Origin: Nematocida ironsii
Lineage: Eukaryota; Microsporidia
Assembly: GCA_001642415.1 (NCBI GenBank)
Contig: LTDK01000141.1
Span: 22,298 to 86,297 of the forward strand
Direction of reading: 5' to 3'
Length of the DNA stretch: 64,000 bases
Shown: positions 10,420 to 18,967 of the stretch, piece after piece
Layout: every line of letters starts with the position of its first letter
Numbering within the stretch: position 1 is the stretch's first letter
Translations under genes and position numbers: made by a program
The notes under the pieces: model-generated
Seen by the model: the letters and a program-made list of their open reading frames with translations, nothing else
The model's database searches: none
What the model was told of the DNA's origin: nothing

Positions 10420-10893
10420 TTAGCTATCTAAATTTTTACAATAATAATTATACAAATAGCAAATATTTTTAGTTTAAAACCAGCACACAGACATAAAAGC
10501 CTAATATATTTTTACTGTAAAAAGAAAAAAATACTACGACAGATATAAAATGCACTTATTGCACTTATATGTCTTTTTAATTGAAAGCAGCTTTTGATGT
10601 AAAATAGAGGCTGTGTGCAGATATTTATGGGTTTAATTAAAAAACATTTCCATTTGTTTTGATTTTATACTTTTGAGTTATATCGAGCTATTCGACCTGT
10701 AAACAATAGTCCAATGCCGGGTTATAAATATAGTTTTTACAATCTGTCGACCCTGCTTATATATAAAAGTGGCGTATTCTATCTTTGCTACAGTCCAAAC
10801 TTGTTTGGCTATAAATATTAAATTTATGAATATTTTTTAGTAGTTCATATTAGGGTATTACAATTACTAAAAAATTTTAATTACTCATCAGGA
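10420..10893. other. Divergent promoter region
   Basis: Separates two divergent genes. A TATA-like TATATAAAAG lies near 10758-10768 and a CCAAAC-TTG-TTTGG hairpin near 10795-10809, both upstream of the gene at 10894. No gene is seen. Confidence 0.4.
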
Positions 10894-12321
10894 ATGAATA
10901 GTAATATAGAAACCAACACCAAGGAAACAACTGAAGAAAATCCCACACTGCAGGCCAACATATCATATCAGCCGGAGGAAGAGAAAAAAAAATTAATACC
11001 AGCCACACCAAGTGAACAGGGCAATCTTAAATACAAAAGATTAATTAAGCTGGAGCTAAATGAAAACCAGCTTGACATCGATTTGGAAACTCTAGTCAAC
11101 TTGGTGCTATCTCGGAATGAATCATCGGATTACGATAATTTTAAAATTATTGGAAGCCTATATGAAATAATATCAAACAATCTAATTGTCAAGATTGATA
11201 ATACCAGCGAAGACCCACAGAATATAGAAATTGTTTCATCGATTGTCCCCCTTGTTCTAGAGCATTGTTTAGATACATTTGGATTAGAAGGAGAGGAAAT
11301 AGTCAATTTATGCAATTGCTTATTGCTGGAAGAGAATCCTGCACCGCCAAAAGCACGCAAGGCTGCATTATTGCATGCTATGAAGATTATTAAAAAAAGA
11401 AATTTTATACCACGTGTTGAAAAATACGTAAATCGCTGGTATGAAAAAACAAAAAAAACAAGCTCCCTGCCCTTATCTGATTATTTACTATACACACTCC
11501 AAACACTAATCCAAAGAACATTTTCATCTGCTTTTCTGCCTATAAAACTTAAATATAACTTGGGACTGTTTGTATCTGCATTTGAGAAAAAAAATGCAGA
11601 TGCTGGTGAAATCACGCAGTCACAGGAAGAGCAAGTAGAAATCGATCTATTTGAAAGATATAACGAATACATGTATAATGTTGATTATGCACTGATACTT
11701 TTGCATCTTTATAAGCATAAGTATAGAGTGTGTAGAACAACCTACACAATCTTACCAAATGATGAAATACCGAAAATACATAAAAATCTATTAATTGCCC
11801 TCCATAAGAATTGGAATTTAGTTGCTGAACTACTTGAGGATTTAGATAGTTGCATAGACTCTAATGGCCATCACATTAACTACAAGTATCTTATTCAAAT
11901 GCAAGAAAATAAAAAACAAGAATTTGCAAACCCAATTGCATGTAATAATGGCCTATGCACTAATAATGATGCTATTCAATATATATTTGACACAATCAAA
12001 GGAAAAAGCCCCAAAATAGCACAGTATGTTAATGATAGAGTAAAAACGTTTACTAATTTATTTGGTCACAATGTTAGTACTACTGATCCTAGCTATATAG
12101 AAAATAAGAATATCCAAATGGAATTACATAAACAAGGAAGAAAATTACTAGAATCAGATAGCTATAGTATTTCAAGTAATTTATATGGCAGTAAATATGC
12201 TATAGAGGGTTCTATGCCAATCCTATTTCTTGTCACAATCTTGTCTATTATTTGCATTGTTTGTGTATTGATCTTTATTATTAAGATCTCTAGTTTTTTT
12301 GTGTCTCTTATGAATAACTAA
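10894..12321 (+). CDS. Hypothetical tail-anchored protein
   Basis: A 475-residue protein, ATG at 10894. The N-terminal 40 residues are acidic and Thr/Glu-rich, followed by a long helical-looking soluble region with scattered cysteines, and one strongly hydrophobic helix at about 443-470 close to the C-terminus. This layout predicts a tail-anchored protein with most of its mass in the cytosol, or on the outer face if translocated. No signal peptide and no known domain is visible. A copy of the dispersed repeat lies 55 bases past the stop codon. Confidence 0.7.
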   Translation: MNSNIETNTKETTEENPTLQANISYQPEEEKKKLIPATPSEQGNLKYKRLIKLELNENQLDIDLETLVNLVLSRNESSDYDNFKIIGSLYEIISNNLIVKIDNTSEDPQNIEIVSSIVPLVLEHCLDTFGLEGEEIVNLCNCLLLEENPAPPKARKAALLHAMKIIKKRNFIPRVEKYVNRWYEKTKKTSSLPLSDYLLYTLQTLIQRTFSSAFLPIKLKYNLGLFVSAFEKKNADAGEITQSQEEQVEIDLFERYNEYMYNVDYALILLHLYKHKYRVCRTTYTILPNDEIPKIHKNLLIALHKNWNLVAELLEDLDSCIDSNGHHINYKYLIQMQENKKQEFANPIACNNGLCTNNDAIQYIFDTIKGKSPKIAQYVNDRVKTFTNLFGHNVSTTDPSYIENKNIQMELHKQGRKLLESDSYSISSNLYGSKYAIEGSMPILFLVTILSIICIVCVLIFIIKISSFFVSLMNN

Positions 12322-12376
12322 TAAATGAATTAGTGATTTTATAATATATACCTATCGCTTTAAGTTCTAAAATATA

Positions 12377-12416
12377 TTGTAAGGCATAAATAATATTTTA
12401 TTTTAATAAATCATGC
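12377..12416 (+). repeat. Dispersed 50-bp repeat, copy B (short)
   Basis: Same unit as at 2022 (TTGTAAGGC, AT-rich core with TTTTATT, AATAAATCATGC). It loses similarity after ATGC, so it is shorter than the other copies. It also has one T fewer in the core, as does copy E. Confidence 0.75.
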
Positions 12417-12699
12417 TTATATTACATATAATAATTTAGAGTAGAAGCCACATTAAATACTGCTCTAAAGCTATTTTTTGTACCATTTCTTGTTTATTTT
12501 CAAATTATTTCATTTCTATAAAATCTTCATGTTGGGCCTTTCTTCCTTTCTATATAACCCGAAATAACTTTTTGGATTAATTACAGCAATAATTCCGAAA
12601 ATTCTTTGTAAATGCTGTACAAAGAAAATAATTAAGCCACTTAGAGCATTTGCACCTTTCTTAACTAACAAATGGCATCTGCTTCTTTTTTTTTTGTAG

Positions 12700-12897
12700 C
12701 TAATCCATTAATTCTAGATAATGGTTTATTTTACCATAGCTTGTTATATACGCATAGTTGGTGGTTCTTGGGAAAACAAATTTAGTAATCGAGTTCTTAA
12801 CTATTATGCATATCCCATGAATAGTTATTGAAATGATTATAGTTAGCAATGAAATTGCTATAGCATCTATCTGTGAATCGCTTAATAAAAAAGCCAT
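12700..12897 (-). CDS. Possible small membrane protein, 65 aa
   Basis: A 65-codon frame with an ATG at 12897. Residues 10-33 form a hydrophobic helix rich in Ile; the remainder is polar with several Tyr. In such AT-rich DNA, hydrophobic frames of this size arise by chance, and I see no family match, so support is weak. A CCCGAAAT motif lies about 115 bases upstream. Confidence 0.25.
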   Translation of the reverse strand: MAFLLSDSQIDAIAISLLTIIISITIHGICIIVKNSITKFVFPRTTNYAYITSYGKINHYLELMD

Positions 12898-13269
12898 AAA
12901 AATAGAAAAATAAGGACAAGTATATTTATACGTGTAAAGTTCTTATTTAGCAGTGGGTTATTTTATGCTCAGAGGATTAGAAATACCAAATTTATGCGCA
13001 TAGAAGAACATATAACCCGAAATTATAAAAGAGAAAGATGTATAACATACTCTTGGGGAGTTCTGAATGCATTGTTGCATAAATAAAGAATTCTTCTGAA
13101 TATATGGGTCTAAATTTAAAATATGTGTGTGTGTTCACCAGATTCTTTTGACTATCTAGTACACACTGATAAGTAGCAATGCAAAGATCTTTCTAGTGTG
13201 ATAAAACCCTCTCTGACTCTTTAAATATTCTGCAATTTAGTGGTAATTTTCAAGAAGATATTTTTATTT

Positions 13270-13854
13270 ATGGATACAGGAAAGGGCAAGCCTATAACTA
13301 CACTATATTACATTCCCAATATTATTGGGTATTCTCGAGTTGTGTTATTATTTATCGCACTGATATGTAGCAGTCGAATGTTTGTTATCCTGTATAGTGT
13401 GTCATATCTTTTAGATGCACTTGACGGGTACGCTGCAAGGATATTGAAGCAGGAGTCCCAGCTAGGATATATTTTAGACATGGCAACTGACCGCGCATCT
13501 TCTGCCATTCTAATTATAAAAACAATTACTCTGCACCCAAAAATGTTTATTCCGCTGTGCGGTTTTCTTATAGTAGATATAATTTCTCATATGTTTTGTA
13601 TTGTGCATAGATGTGTTAGCAAAACATCACATAAAGTGCATGCTGGATCTGGGTTAATTGACAGAGTACTTTCTTTCTACTACATAAAACCTGTATTATT
13701 CATTGTGTGCCTTGGAAGTGAGGTGTTTCTTCTAAACTCTATTTGCCTTAATAACACGAGCGTTTATCTGATATGTGGTAGTATTTTTGCATTTAAGCAT
13801 TTGACAAACATGCTTCAACTGTATAAAGCAGCCATTGGGCTTAGCAAAGAATAA
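13270..13854 (+). CDS. PIS1: CDP-diacylglycerol--inositol 3-phosphatidyltransferase
   Basis: A 194-residue membrane enzyme that joins CDP-diacylglycerol and myo-inositol to make phosphatidylinositol, normally in the ER. The ATG at 13270 is chosen; ten codons upstream the frame is open only to a GTG. The CDP-alcohol phosphotransferase signature is complete: D49-x2-D52-G53-x2-A56-R57-x8-G66-x3-D70-x3-D74. The fungal-type S-H-K-x-H segment follows further on, at about 120. Several hydrophobic helices fit the six-pass fold. Length is a little under yeast Pis1. Its neighbour at 14837 is a Nudix hydrolase of a type often acting on diphosphoinositol phosphates, which gives a loose inositol theme, though the two genes are about 1 kb apart. 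Confidence 0.88.
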   Translation: MDTGKGKPITTLYYIPNIIGYSRVVLLFIALICSSRMFVILYSVSYLLDALDGYAARILKQESQLGYILDMATDRASSAILIIKTITLHPKMFIPLCGFLIVDIISHMFCIVHRCVSKTSHKVHAGSGLIDRVLSFYYIKPVLFIVCLGSEVFLLNSICLNNTSVYLICGSIFAFKHLTNMLQLYKAAIGLSKE

Positions 13855-14836
13855 ACGCTAAGAGTCTGTTTATATAATAAATATGTCAATTTGATTCGCA
13901 TATTACTTGCTTAATATTATTTCTCTTTCGGGTTAGTTTCAAGATATATAAAAGTTCAAATTATTTTAATTGTAAAAACTAAACTCTTTCAGAAATATTT
14001 ATGACTGTATTTTTCTAAACACACTTTTAAATTTTATTGTAAAAAACATTTCTCCAATTAAAACCCCAATAATATATACACCAGAATACTAGGTGCAATG
14101 GCATGTCAATATAATAGTATAAATAGTGCGACCATAAAACAAAACATCTCGAAAATATTATATGTTTTTATAGCTGTTGTATGCTAAAACTAGCATTTGT
14201 GTAGCATGACATGAGTTATCGGAATGTTTACATAAACATGACGGCATAAATTAGATCAAAAGTTATTGTTGACACAACATGTCAACATAAATTAAATTGA
14301 TTATACGGTCTATAAATACTTATACAATTTCAATAAAAGTCAAAGTTTTAGAATGCCTTTTCCTAAGAAAACAACTATAGCCAACCAGAAAACCTAATTG
14401 AAAACTGTGTATAGGCGTATTATTTATCTATACTATAACTTAGGTAATAATGTATTGCATATTTTAATTGGGCTACAAAATAATTCAGTGCCCCCATATA
14501 ACCCGAAATATATTTCGCGTTTTAGCAATTACTATTTAGTTACGTATATGTTGCATATTCACAAATGACTATAAATAACTCTAGAGTCTAATTTAAACTA
14601 GTCTAAAATATTATATATATATTTCGGATATTCTGTACAGCAGAAGAAAACTTAAATATAATTAGAAATTAGTTTGTGTATTATGCCAACCGATTTTTAT
14701 TTATAAAACATCATACGGCATGGTTTTTGCACCCAGGCGCCAGAAACAAGAGAGTTTCAGAAGATAAAGCTCTGATTTTGTTTCCACTACTCTGAAACTC
14801 AGGGTATATAACTAGAAGCTAATATCATTTGTATAA
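13855..14836. other. Intergenic region with motif copies and an inverted repeat
   Basis: Holds inverted (13925-13934) and direct (14498-14509) copies of the CCCGAAAT motif and, at the right end, the inverted repeat and TATA-like site listed separately. No gene is seen in the rest. Confidence 0.5.
14752..14810 (+). promoter_or_regulatory. Inverted TGAAAC repeat and TATA-like box
   Basis: A perfect 10-bp inverted repeat, GAGTTTCAGA (14752-14761) and TCTGAAACTC (14791-14800), with a 29-base spacer is followed at once by TATATA (14805-14810), 26 bases before the Nudix gene ATG. Each arm carries TGAAAC on one strand, the core of the yeast Ste12 pheromone response element; a Ste12 homologue is encoded at 46132-47100. 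Binding is inference. Confidence 0.45.
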
Positions 14837-15499
14837 ATGAGAAAAGAAGTTATAAGCATTATTCTAGGAGGAGCCGTGTGCTTGTTTGTGCTATGGCCAA
14901 TATTTTTAAGCCGGCGCACATATAAGACTGGAAGTAAAGAGAAAAAAGAATCTCGCCATCCAGAGACAGAGCGAAGAATAGCAAGTAGATGGGGAGGAAA
15001 GAGCAAAGGAAAGACCCCTCTAATAAAAATAAGAAATGGCCGGCCATTTGTTGGATGCATACCCATAAAAGACGGGAAAATATTCATGATCAATGGAAGA
15101 GAGAACAAAAAGTTTATATTCCCCAAAGGAGGCATTGATAAGAATGAAGAAGGATACTATACTGCAGGAAAAGAGGCGATTGAAGAAGTTGGTGTGATAG
15201 GAAACATAGACAAAACGCCCTTTGCTATAGTTAATGGAATATATTGGTATGTTTTAGAGGTAACCAAGGTTCTTCCCTCTTGGAAAGAAAGACATGAAAG
15301 AGTTCGCATTATAATGGATCCGCATAATGCACTTTTCCACTCCGAAGTGCGCGCAGTGACTAAAAATGTAATTAAAGAACTCCTTGCACAAGAAGACCGC
15401 TTGAAAATGCCAAGAATCAAAAACACTAAGCTTGTTCACCCAGAAAGCCCGCAAACCCCCGAGCAAACAGTTCAGGAGACCACAGAAGAAGCCTTCTAA
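14837..15499 (+). CDS. Membrane-anchored Nudix hydrolase, DIPP-like
   Basis: A 220-residue protein with one hydrophobic helix (about 7-25) after a short basic start, a basic linker, then a Nudix domain (about 60-180). The Nudix box is G98-x5-E104-x7-K112-E113-A-x-E116-E117-x-G119-V, so all metal-binding glutamates are kept but the usual Arg is Lys. The F-P-K-G-G before the box and the overall size fit the diphosphoinositol-polyphosphate phosphohydrolase group (yeast Ddp1/Aps1), which removes pyrophosphate beta-phosphates; other nucleoside-diphosphate substrates are possible. The N-terminal anchor is unusual for that group. The C-terminal tail is Pro/Glu-rich. Confidence 0.82.
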   Translation: MRKEVISIILGGAVCLFVLWPIFLSRRTYKTGSKEKKESRHPETERRIASRWGGKSKGKTPLIKIRNGRPFVGCIPIKDGKIFMINGRENKKFIFPKGGIDKNEEGYYTAGKEAIEEVGVIGNIDKTPFAIVNGIYWYVLEVTKVLPSWKERHERVRIIMDPHNALFHSEVRAVTKNVIKELLAQEDRLKMPRIKNTKLVHPESPQTPEQTVQETTEEAF

Positions 15500-15516
15500 A
15501 TTACGTTACAATAAAT

Positions 15517-15567
15517 GTGAACTATGCATGATTTATTAAAAATAAAATATTATTTATGCCTTACAAT
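15517..15567 (-). repeat. Dispersed 50-bp repeat, copy C (inverted)
   Basis: The reverse complement of the unit seen at 2022, starting 17 bases after the Nudix stop codon. It is the only copy in the opposite orientation to its upstream gene. A partial echo (ACTATGCG with AATAAA) follows at about 15565-15595. Confidence 0.78.
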
Positions 15568-15730
15568 AAATAAAAACTATGCGTATTCTAAATAAATTTA
15601 TTTCTTAAGCCAAAAATAACACTTTAAAATAGCACTCTTGGCACAAAAATTTATTAAACACATCTTGAAAACCAAAAATCCAAATGTCATTTATTGCTCT
15701 GCAATGAGAAACCGATACTTTATTCATACT

Positions 15731-16348
15731 CTATTCCTCTTTTTTTACCTTCATTTCTTTTTCTGGGATTTCATCAACCTTTTCTGCTGGCTTTGCAGAC
15801 TTTCTCTTCTCAGATCCCCCAATGATGTAGTTCCTGGAGAATGGCCTGAGCATGGATCGCCCAGTGATGTACTCAATGTATGGAGGGAAAAGAATGAAGT
15901 GCTTTAGTGGATTAAAAATAAGCATCATTAATGGCTGGCCACTTTTCATAAACAGATGTATTGCCAAATGAATTGCAGCATTAGACAGAATTCTTGATAT
16001 GTGTGCATTGATTACCTTTAAGTCATAATCATGGACTGTCATTTCAATTTCTACTTCTCCCTTCTGCTCATTCTGTGCCTGTTCTTCATTTTCATCCTGT
16101 GCTGCAGCTGGAATTACAATGTAGTCGTCAGTTGCAAATTTTATTTTTGTCTTTACATTGTGCATTTCTATTCTTCTTTTTATTCTGTATGACACAGCCA
16201 TATCTAGAATAATAGAAGCAACAAATGCCAATCTAACATACATCACATACTTTGTAACAATCTCATTTAACTTTCCACTGAAAGTGTATGATAAAAGAGC
16301 GGGGGCTAAAAAGAAGAAGCCTTCTGCTGCCTTATAACTAATTTGCAT
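15731..16348 (-). CDS. SND3: SND3/PHO88 ER protein-targeting factor
   Basis: A 205-residue membrane protein, ATG at 16348, matching the Pho88/Snd3 family over its whole core. Landmarks are Y-V-M-Y-V-R in the second hydrophobic region, V-H-D-Y-D-L at about 107-112 (V-R-D-Y-D-L in yeast), an amphipathic H-L-x-x-x-x-x-Q-P-L stretch, and R-P-F near the end of the conserved part. A Gln/Glu-rich insert sits before V-H-D-Y-D-L, and the C-terminal tail is Lys/Glu-rich. In yeast this protein takes part in the SRP-independent (SND) route of membrane-protein targeting. A copy of the CCCGAAAT motif lies about 40 bases upstream of the ATG. Confidence 0.85.
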   Translation of the reverse strand: MQISYKAAEGFFFLAPALLSYTFSGKLNEIVTKYVMYVRLAFVASIILDMAVSYRIKRRIEMHNVKTKIKFATDDYIVIPAAAQDENEEQAQNEQKGEVEIEMTVHDYDLKVINAHISRILSNAAIHLAIHLFMKSGQPLMMLIFNPLKHFILFPPYIEYITGRSMLRPFSRNYIIGGSEKRKSAKPAEKVDEIPEKEMKVKKEE

Positions 16349-16388
16349 TAAAAGAAGAAAAAAAATAATTATTTATAGAAAGAATGAA

Positions 16389-16399
16389 ATTTCGGGTTA
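16389..16399 (-). promoter_or_regulatory. CCCGAAAT motif upstream of SND3
   Basis: ATTTCGGGTTA on the plus strand, i.e. TAACCCGAAAT in the direction of the SND3 gene, 41 bases before its ATG. It is one of more than twenty dispersed copies; its close spacing here and before IMP4 (37088-37100, 22 bases before the ATG) is the best hint of a promoter role. Confidence 0.4.
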
Positions 16400-16584
16400 A
16401 TATATCCAAAATAAGCATGTAGCACTTCCGGACCAATTAAAGCACAGAGTATATTAGAAGAAGTGCCAGTATAAAACACAAAAGTGTATGGATAGGAGAT
16501 ATAAATCCACCTATCTTGAAATAATTTTAAAATAAGACATTATTACACTCTTAAAAAGCTTTTTAATGGAAATAAATCAATTTA

Positions 16585-17028
16585 TTAGGCAGAAGATGCT
16601 TTACCAGCTATTTCTTGAAGGTATGCATGGCCGGTCTGAGTGAGCTTTCTTCCTCCAAGGGATACCTTTGAAACGAGCTTAACAGTCTCCAATGACTGAA
16701 GAATTCTTCTAACTAAGCTCTTTGATCCAGATACGGTGTGGGATGGCTTGTGTCCATTGTTTTTTGCACCCCCGTATGCTCTTGCGAACCACATTACACC
16801 AAATCCGTACTTGCTCTTTTCTGGGTTGGTCAGCTCTTCCATGTAGAGCTTTCTTAAGAGAGAAGCAGCTCTTACGTGGTACCAGTCCTCGCTGACTGGA
16901 GCTAGCTCTCTTCCGTGGCCGGTTTTAATATGGTCCGCCTCTACTGGCTTCTCTATTTTCTTTTCCTCCTTTAAGGACTTTGAAAGAATGTCTATGAACT
17001 GTTCTGGGCATATTTCTTCAACTTTCAT
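16585..17028 (-). CDS. RPS19: 40S ribosomal protein S19 (eS19)
   Basis: A 147-residue small-subunit protein, ATG at 17028. It follows the eS19 family throughout: E-L-A-P-V-x-E-D-W-Y-x-V-R-A-A-S at about 42-57, Y-G-G-A-K-N-N-G near 85-92, P-S-H near 94, a G-S-K-S-x-V-R-R-I-L-Q-x-L-E block near 100-113, and G-G-R-K-L-T-x-x-G near 125-133. There is an insertion of about ten residues before the Y-G-G block compared with human S19. The 5' flank ends TTTCTGCCCCAG directly before the ATG, which looks like a 3' splice site, but the protein is complete without an upstream exon. Confidence 0.95.
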   Translation of the reverse strand: MKVEEICPEQFIDILSKSLKEEKKIEKPVEADHIKTGHGRELAPVSEDWYHVRAASLLRKLYMEELTNPEKSKYGFGVMWFARAYGGAKNNGHKPSHTVSGSKSLVRRILQSLETVKLVSKVSLGGRKLTQTGHAYLQEIAGKASSA

Positions 17029-17234
17029 CTGGGGCAGAAAAATTAAAAAAATTTAACAGTCGAAAGAAAAATGGCTCTGAAAAATACTAAATTATAAATA
17101 AACTACACATAGTGCAGATAGAAAACATCAGAATACGCCTTAAACCACATAGAAGTACTGAGTGAGTATAAAATAATCAAACCTGAATGTATAATCTAAA
17201 CAGATATCCACTATATACAGAAACAACTTTAAAT

Positions 17235-18296
17235 TTACTTTTTCTTATGGGTTTTATACACCTGCATACCACATGAAACTAGCATTATGGCACCTAGAGA
17301 AAAAAACTCCATATTAAGTGAAATATTGCTCTCCTTGGCATCAGTGGCATAGTTTAAAACAATTGCAGGAATCACAAACCCAAGTAAAAGAATCTCTGAT
17401 AGAGATAGAAATATTAAAACAGAGCTGAAAAATGCAAATATAGCAATAAACATGTATCTTTCAACATTTTTGTGCAAGAATTTATAAAAAATAAGCACAG
17501 AAACAACTAAGAAGACAAGAGCGCCTAATCCTCTCTCAGCGCCAATAGACCATAGGTCAACTATCTGCATAACATACAGCGACAAAGATAGAACGCTTCC
17601 CAAGACAATCATTCTAAAGGATATATTTATGAACCAGCATAGGCTTATTGTCAGTAATAAACATATAATAGACGAGATAGCCATGCTATTGTTGTGGTTA
17701 GATGTATATTTACAGATCTTCTCAAATAGAACATTCCCAAGTACTATGTTTACCCAGGGCATGTTTTTAATCTCTGTTATTTGGCGATATACTGTTTTAA
17801 ATAAATAATACCATACAAGAACAAACGCATTTAACGTCTTATAGTCTACACCATATAATGCCATGTTGCACCCTATAACGAACATGGCGAGCAGGGCAAT
17901 GTTTATATATTTCTTGTCCAGTGTGGATATTGCCTGGTCCTGCGTAGAGATTTTTATTCGGATGTCTTTTATTTCCTTAGGGACTGTGTTTAAAAGATAG
18001 CCTATTAGTTTGTTTCGTAGCTTTATTAGGGCTTTTTTCTTTTCCTCAATGGTATATATTTTGTCCCTGCCGTTGTGGCTTTTTTCTTCTTTATGTGCAT
18101 TACTACGGCGATTGCGAGTAGAGCTTACTGATTTTGTATTATATGGTGTAGAATTTCGGGTTCTTAGCTTTGTTAGGGGCTTCTTTTTTTCTAGATTATC
18201 ACTGTGCGCCTTCTTTGCTTCCACTGCGCTGGATAGCCTGTGGAAGTTTGCAAGAAGATACAGCGTAAGAATAAGGAATGTTCTTTTTGTATTCAT
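17235..18296 (-). CDS. Signal-peptide, multi-pass membrane protein, unknown
   Basis: A 353-residue protein, ATG at 18296. Residues 1-24 read as a cleavable signal peptide (hydrophobic core, then S-S-A-V-E-A). A strongly basic region (25-125) follows, with two related stretches K-K-K-P-L-T-K-L-R and K-K-K-A-L-I-K-L-R about 50 residues apart. The C-terminal two thirds hold about eight hydrophobic helices. I recognise no transporter family. A CCCGAAA-type motif occurs inside the coding region at 18154-18163. The combination of a basic domain at the membrane and many helices is unusual, but no function is claimed. Confidence 0.72.
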   Translation of the reverse strand: MNTKRTFLILTLYLLANFHRLSSAVEAKKAHSDNLEKKKPLTKLRTRNSTPYNTKSVSSTRNRRSNAHKEEKSHNGRDKIYTIEEKKKALIKLRNKLIGYLLNTVPKEIKDIRIKISTQDQAISTLDKKYINIALLAMFVIGCNMALYGVDYKTLNAFVLVWYYLFKTVYRQITEIKNMPWVNIVLGNVLFEKICKYTSNHNNSMAISSIICLLLTISLCWFINISFRMIVLGSVLSLSLYVMQIVDLWSIGAERGLGALVFLVVSVLIFYKFLHKNVERYMFIAIFAFFSSVLIFLSLSEILLLGFVIPAIVLNYATDAKESNISLNMEFFSLGAIMLVSCGMQVYKTHKKK

Positions 18297-18967
18297 GTAT
18301 AAATATTTTTATAATACTTTATACATAGAGCAATTAATAAAGTGATCAATCTAGTTCGATCTAATCTAGATATAATGCACTAAGTGTTATAAAAACATCC
18401 AAAACATAGAATATCCATGGTAAATAAAAATGAGTATTAAGGTATCTGAATATTTAACTAAATTCATCCAGAATATACTTTCCAAAATAAAAACTCATTA
18501 ATGCTAGAAGCATTTAAACAATTCACATACTATGCGCTTATGTTCATAAAGTAAAAAATAATCCGAAATAACTTTAAAAGGCAATCGATACTTCTATAAT
18601 CGCGTTTAACCTGAATTTTAAGCCGCTGGTTAATTAGTACATAACCTCATATAAGGGCCACTAAAAATATATATGAAAATTTTACTTGTTCCTATAACCC
18701 GAAATGTTCAATTTACTTTGTAAGAGCGCTACTATGGCATGATATGCAAGAAAACTGGCCGCATAATTTATGCACAGCATCTATTTCTTGTCTTTAAAGA
18801 TTTGTTTAGAAAATGCCCTTTAACATATTGCCATTATTTAATATCACTTTATTTCGGGTTATTATATAAAATATTATGAAGGAATCAGAATAATATGTTC
18901 ATGTAGAGAAAAAACAAGTGATATCAAAAAACTTTTAATGTGTGTTACATGGCTTAAGAATGATTTA
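18297..18967. other. Intergenic region with CCCGAAAT motifs
   Basis: Contains the motif at 18694-18705 (forward) and 18851-18862 (inverted), plus weaker variants near 18560 and 18610. A short inverted repeat TCTAGTTCGATCTAATCTAGA lies near 18349-18369. I checked that last element for a tRNA B box and found no tRNA fold. Confidence 0.45.

Larger units (their letters stand above)
12322..13269. other. Intergenic region with repeat B and two CCCGAAAT motifs
   Basis: Contains repeat copy B, perfect ATAACCCGAAAT copies at 12554-12565 and 13012-13023, and one small minus-strand open frame listed separately. Otherwise AT-rich with no recognisable element. Confidence 0.5.

Noticed and set aside
17026..17045. 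Splice-acceptor-like TTTCTGCCCCAG just before the RPS19 ATG
   Set aside because: The protein is complete from this ATG and no upstream coding exon or donor site is needed; could still be a 5' UTR intron end.
18349..18369. TCTAGTTCGATCTAATCTAGA as a possible tRNA fragment
   Set aside because: No acceptor or D-arm partner and no consensus A and B boxes; no tRNA, 5S or large rRNA sequence was recognised anywhere in the window.
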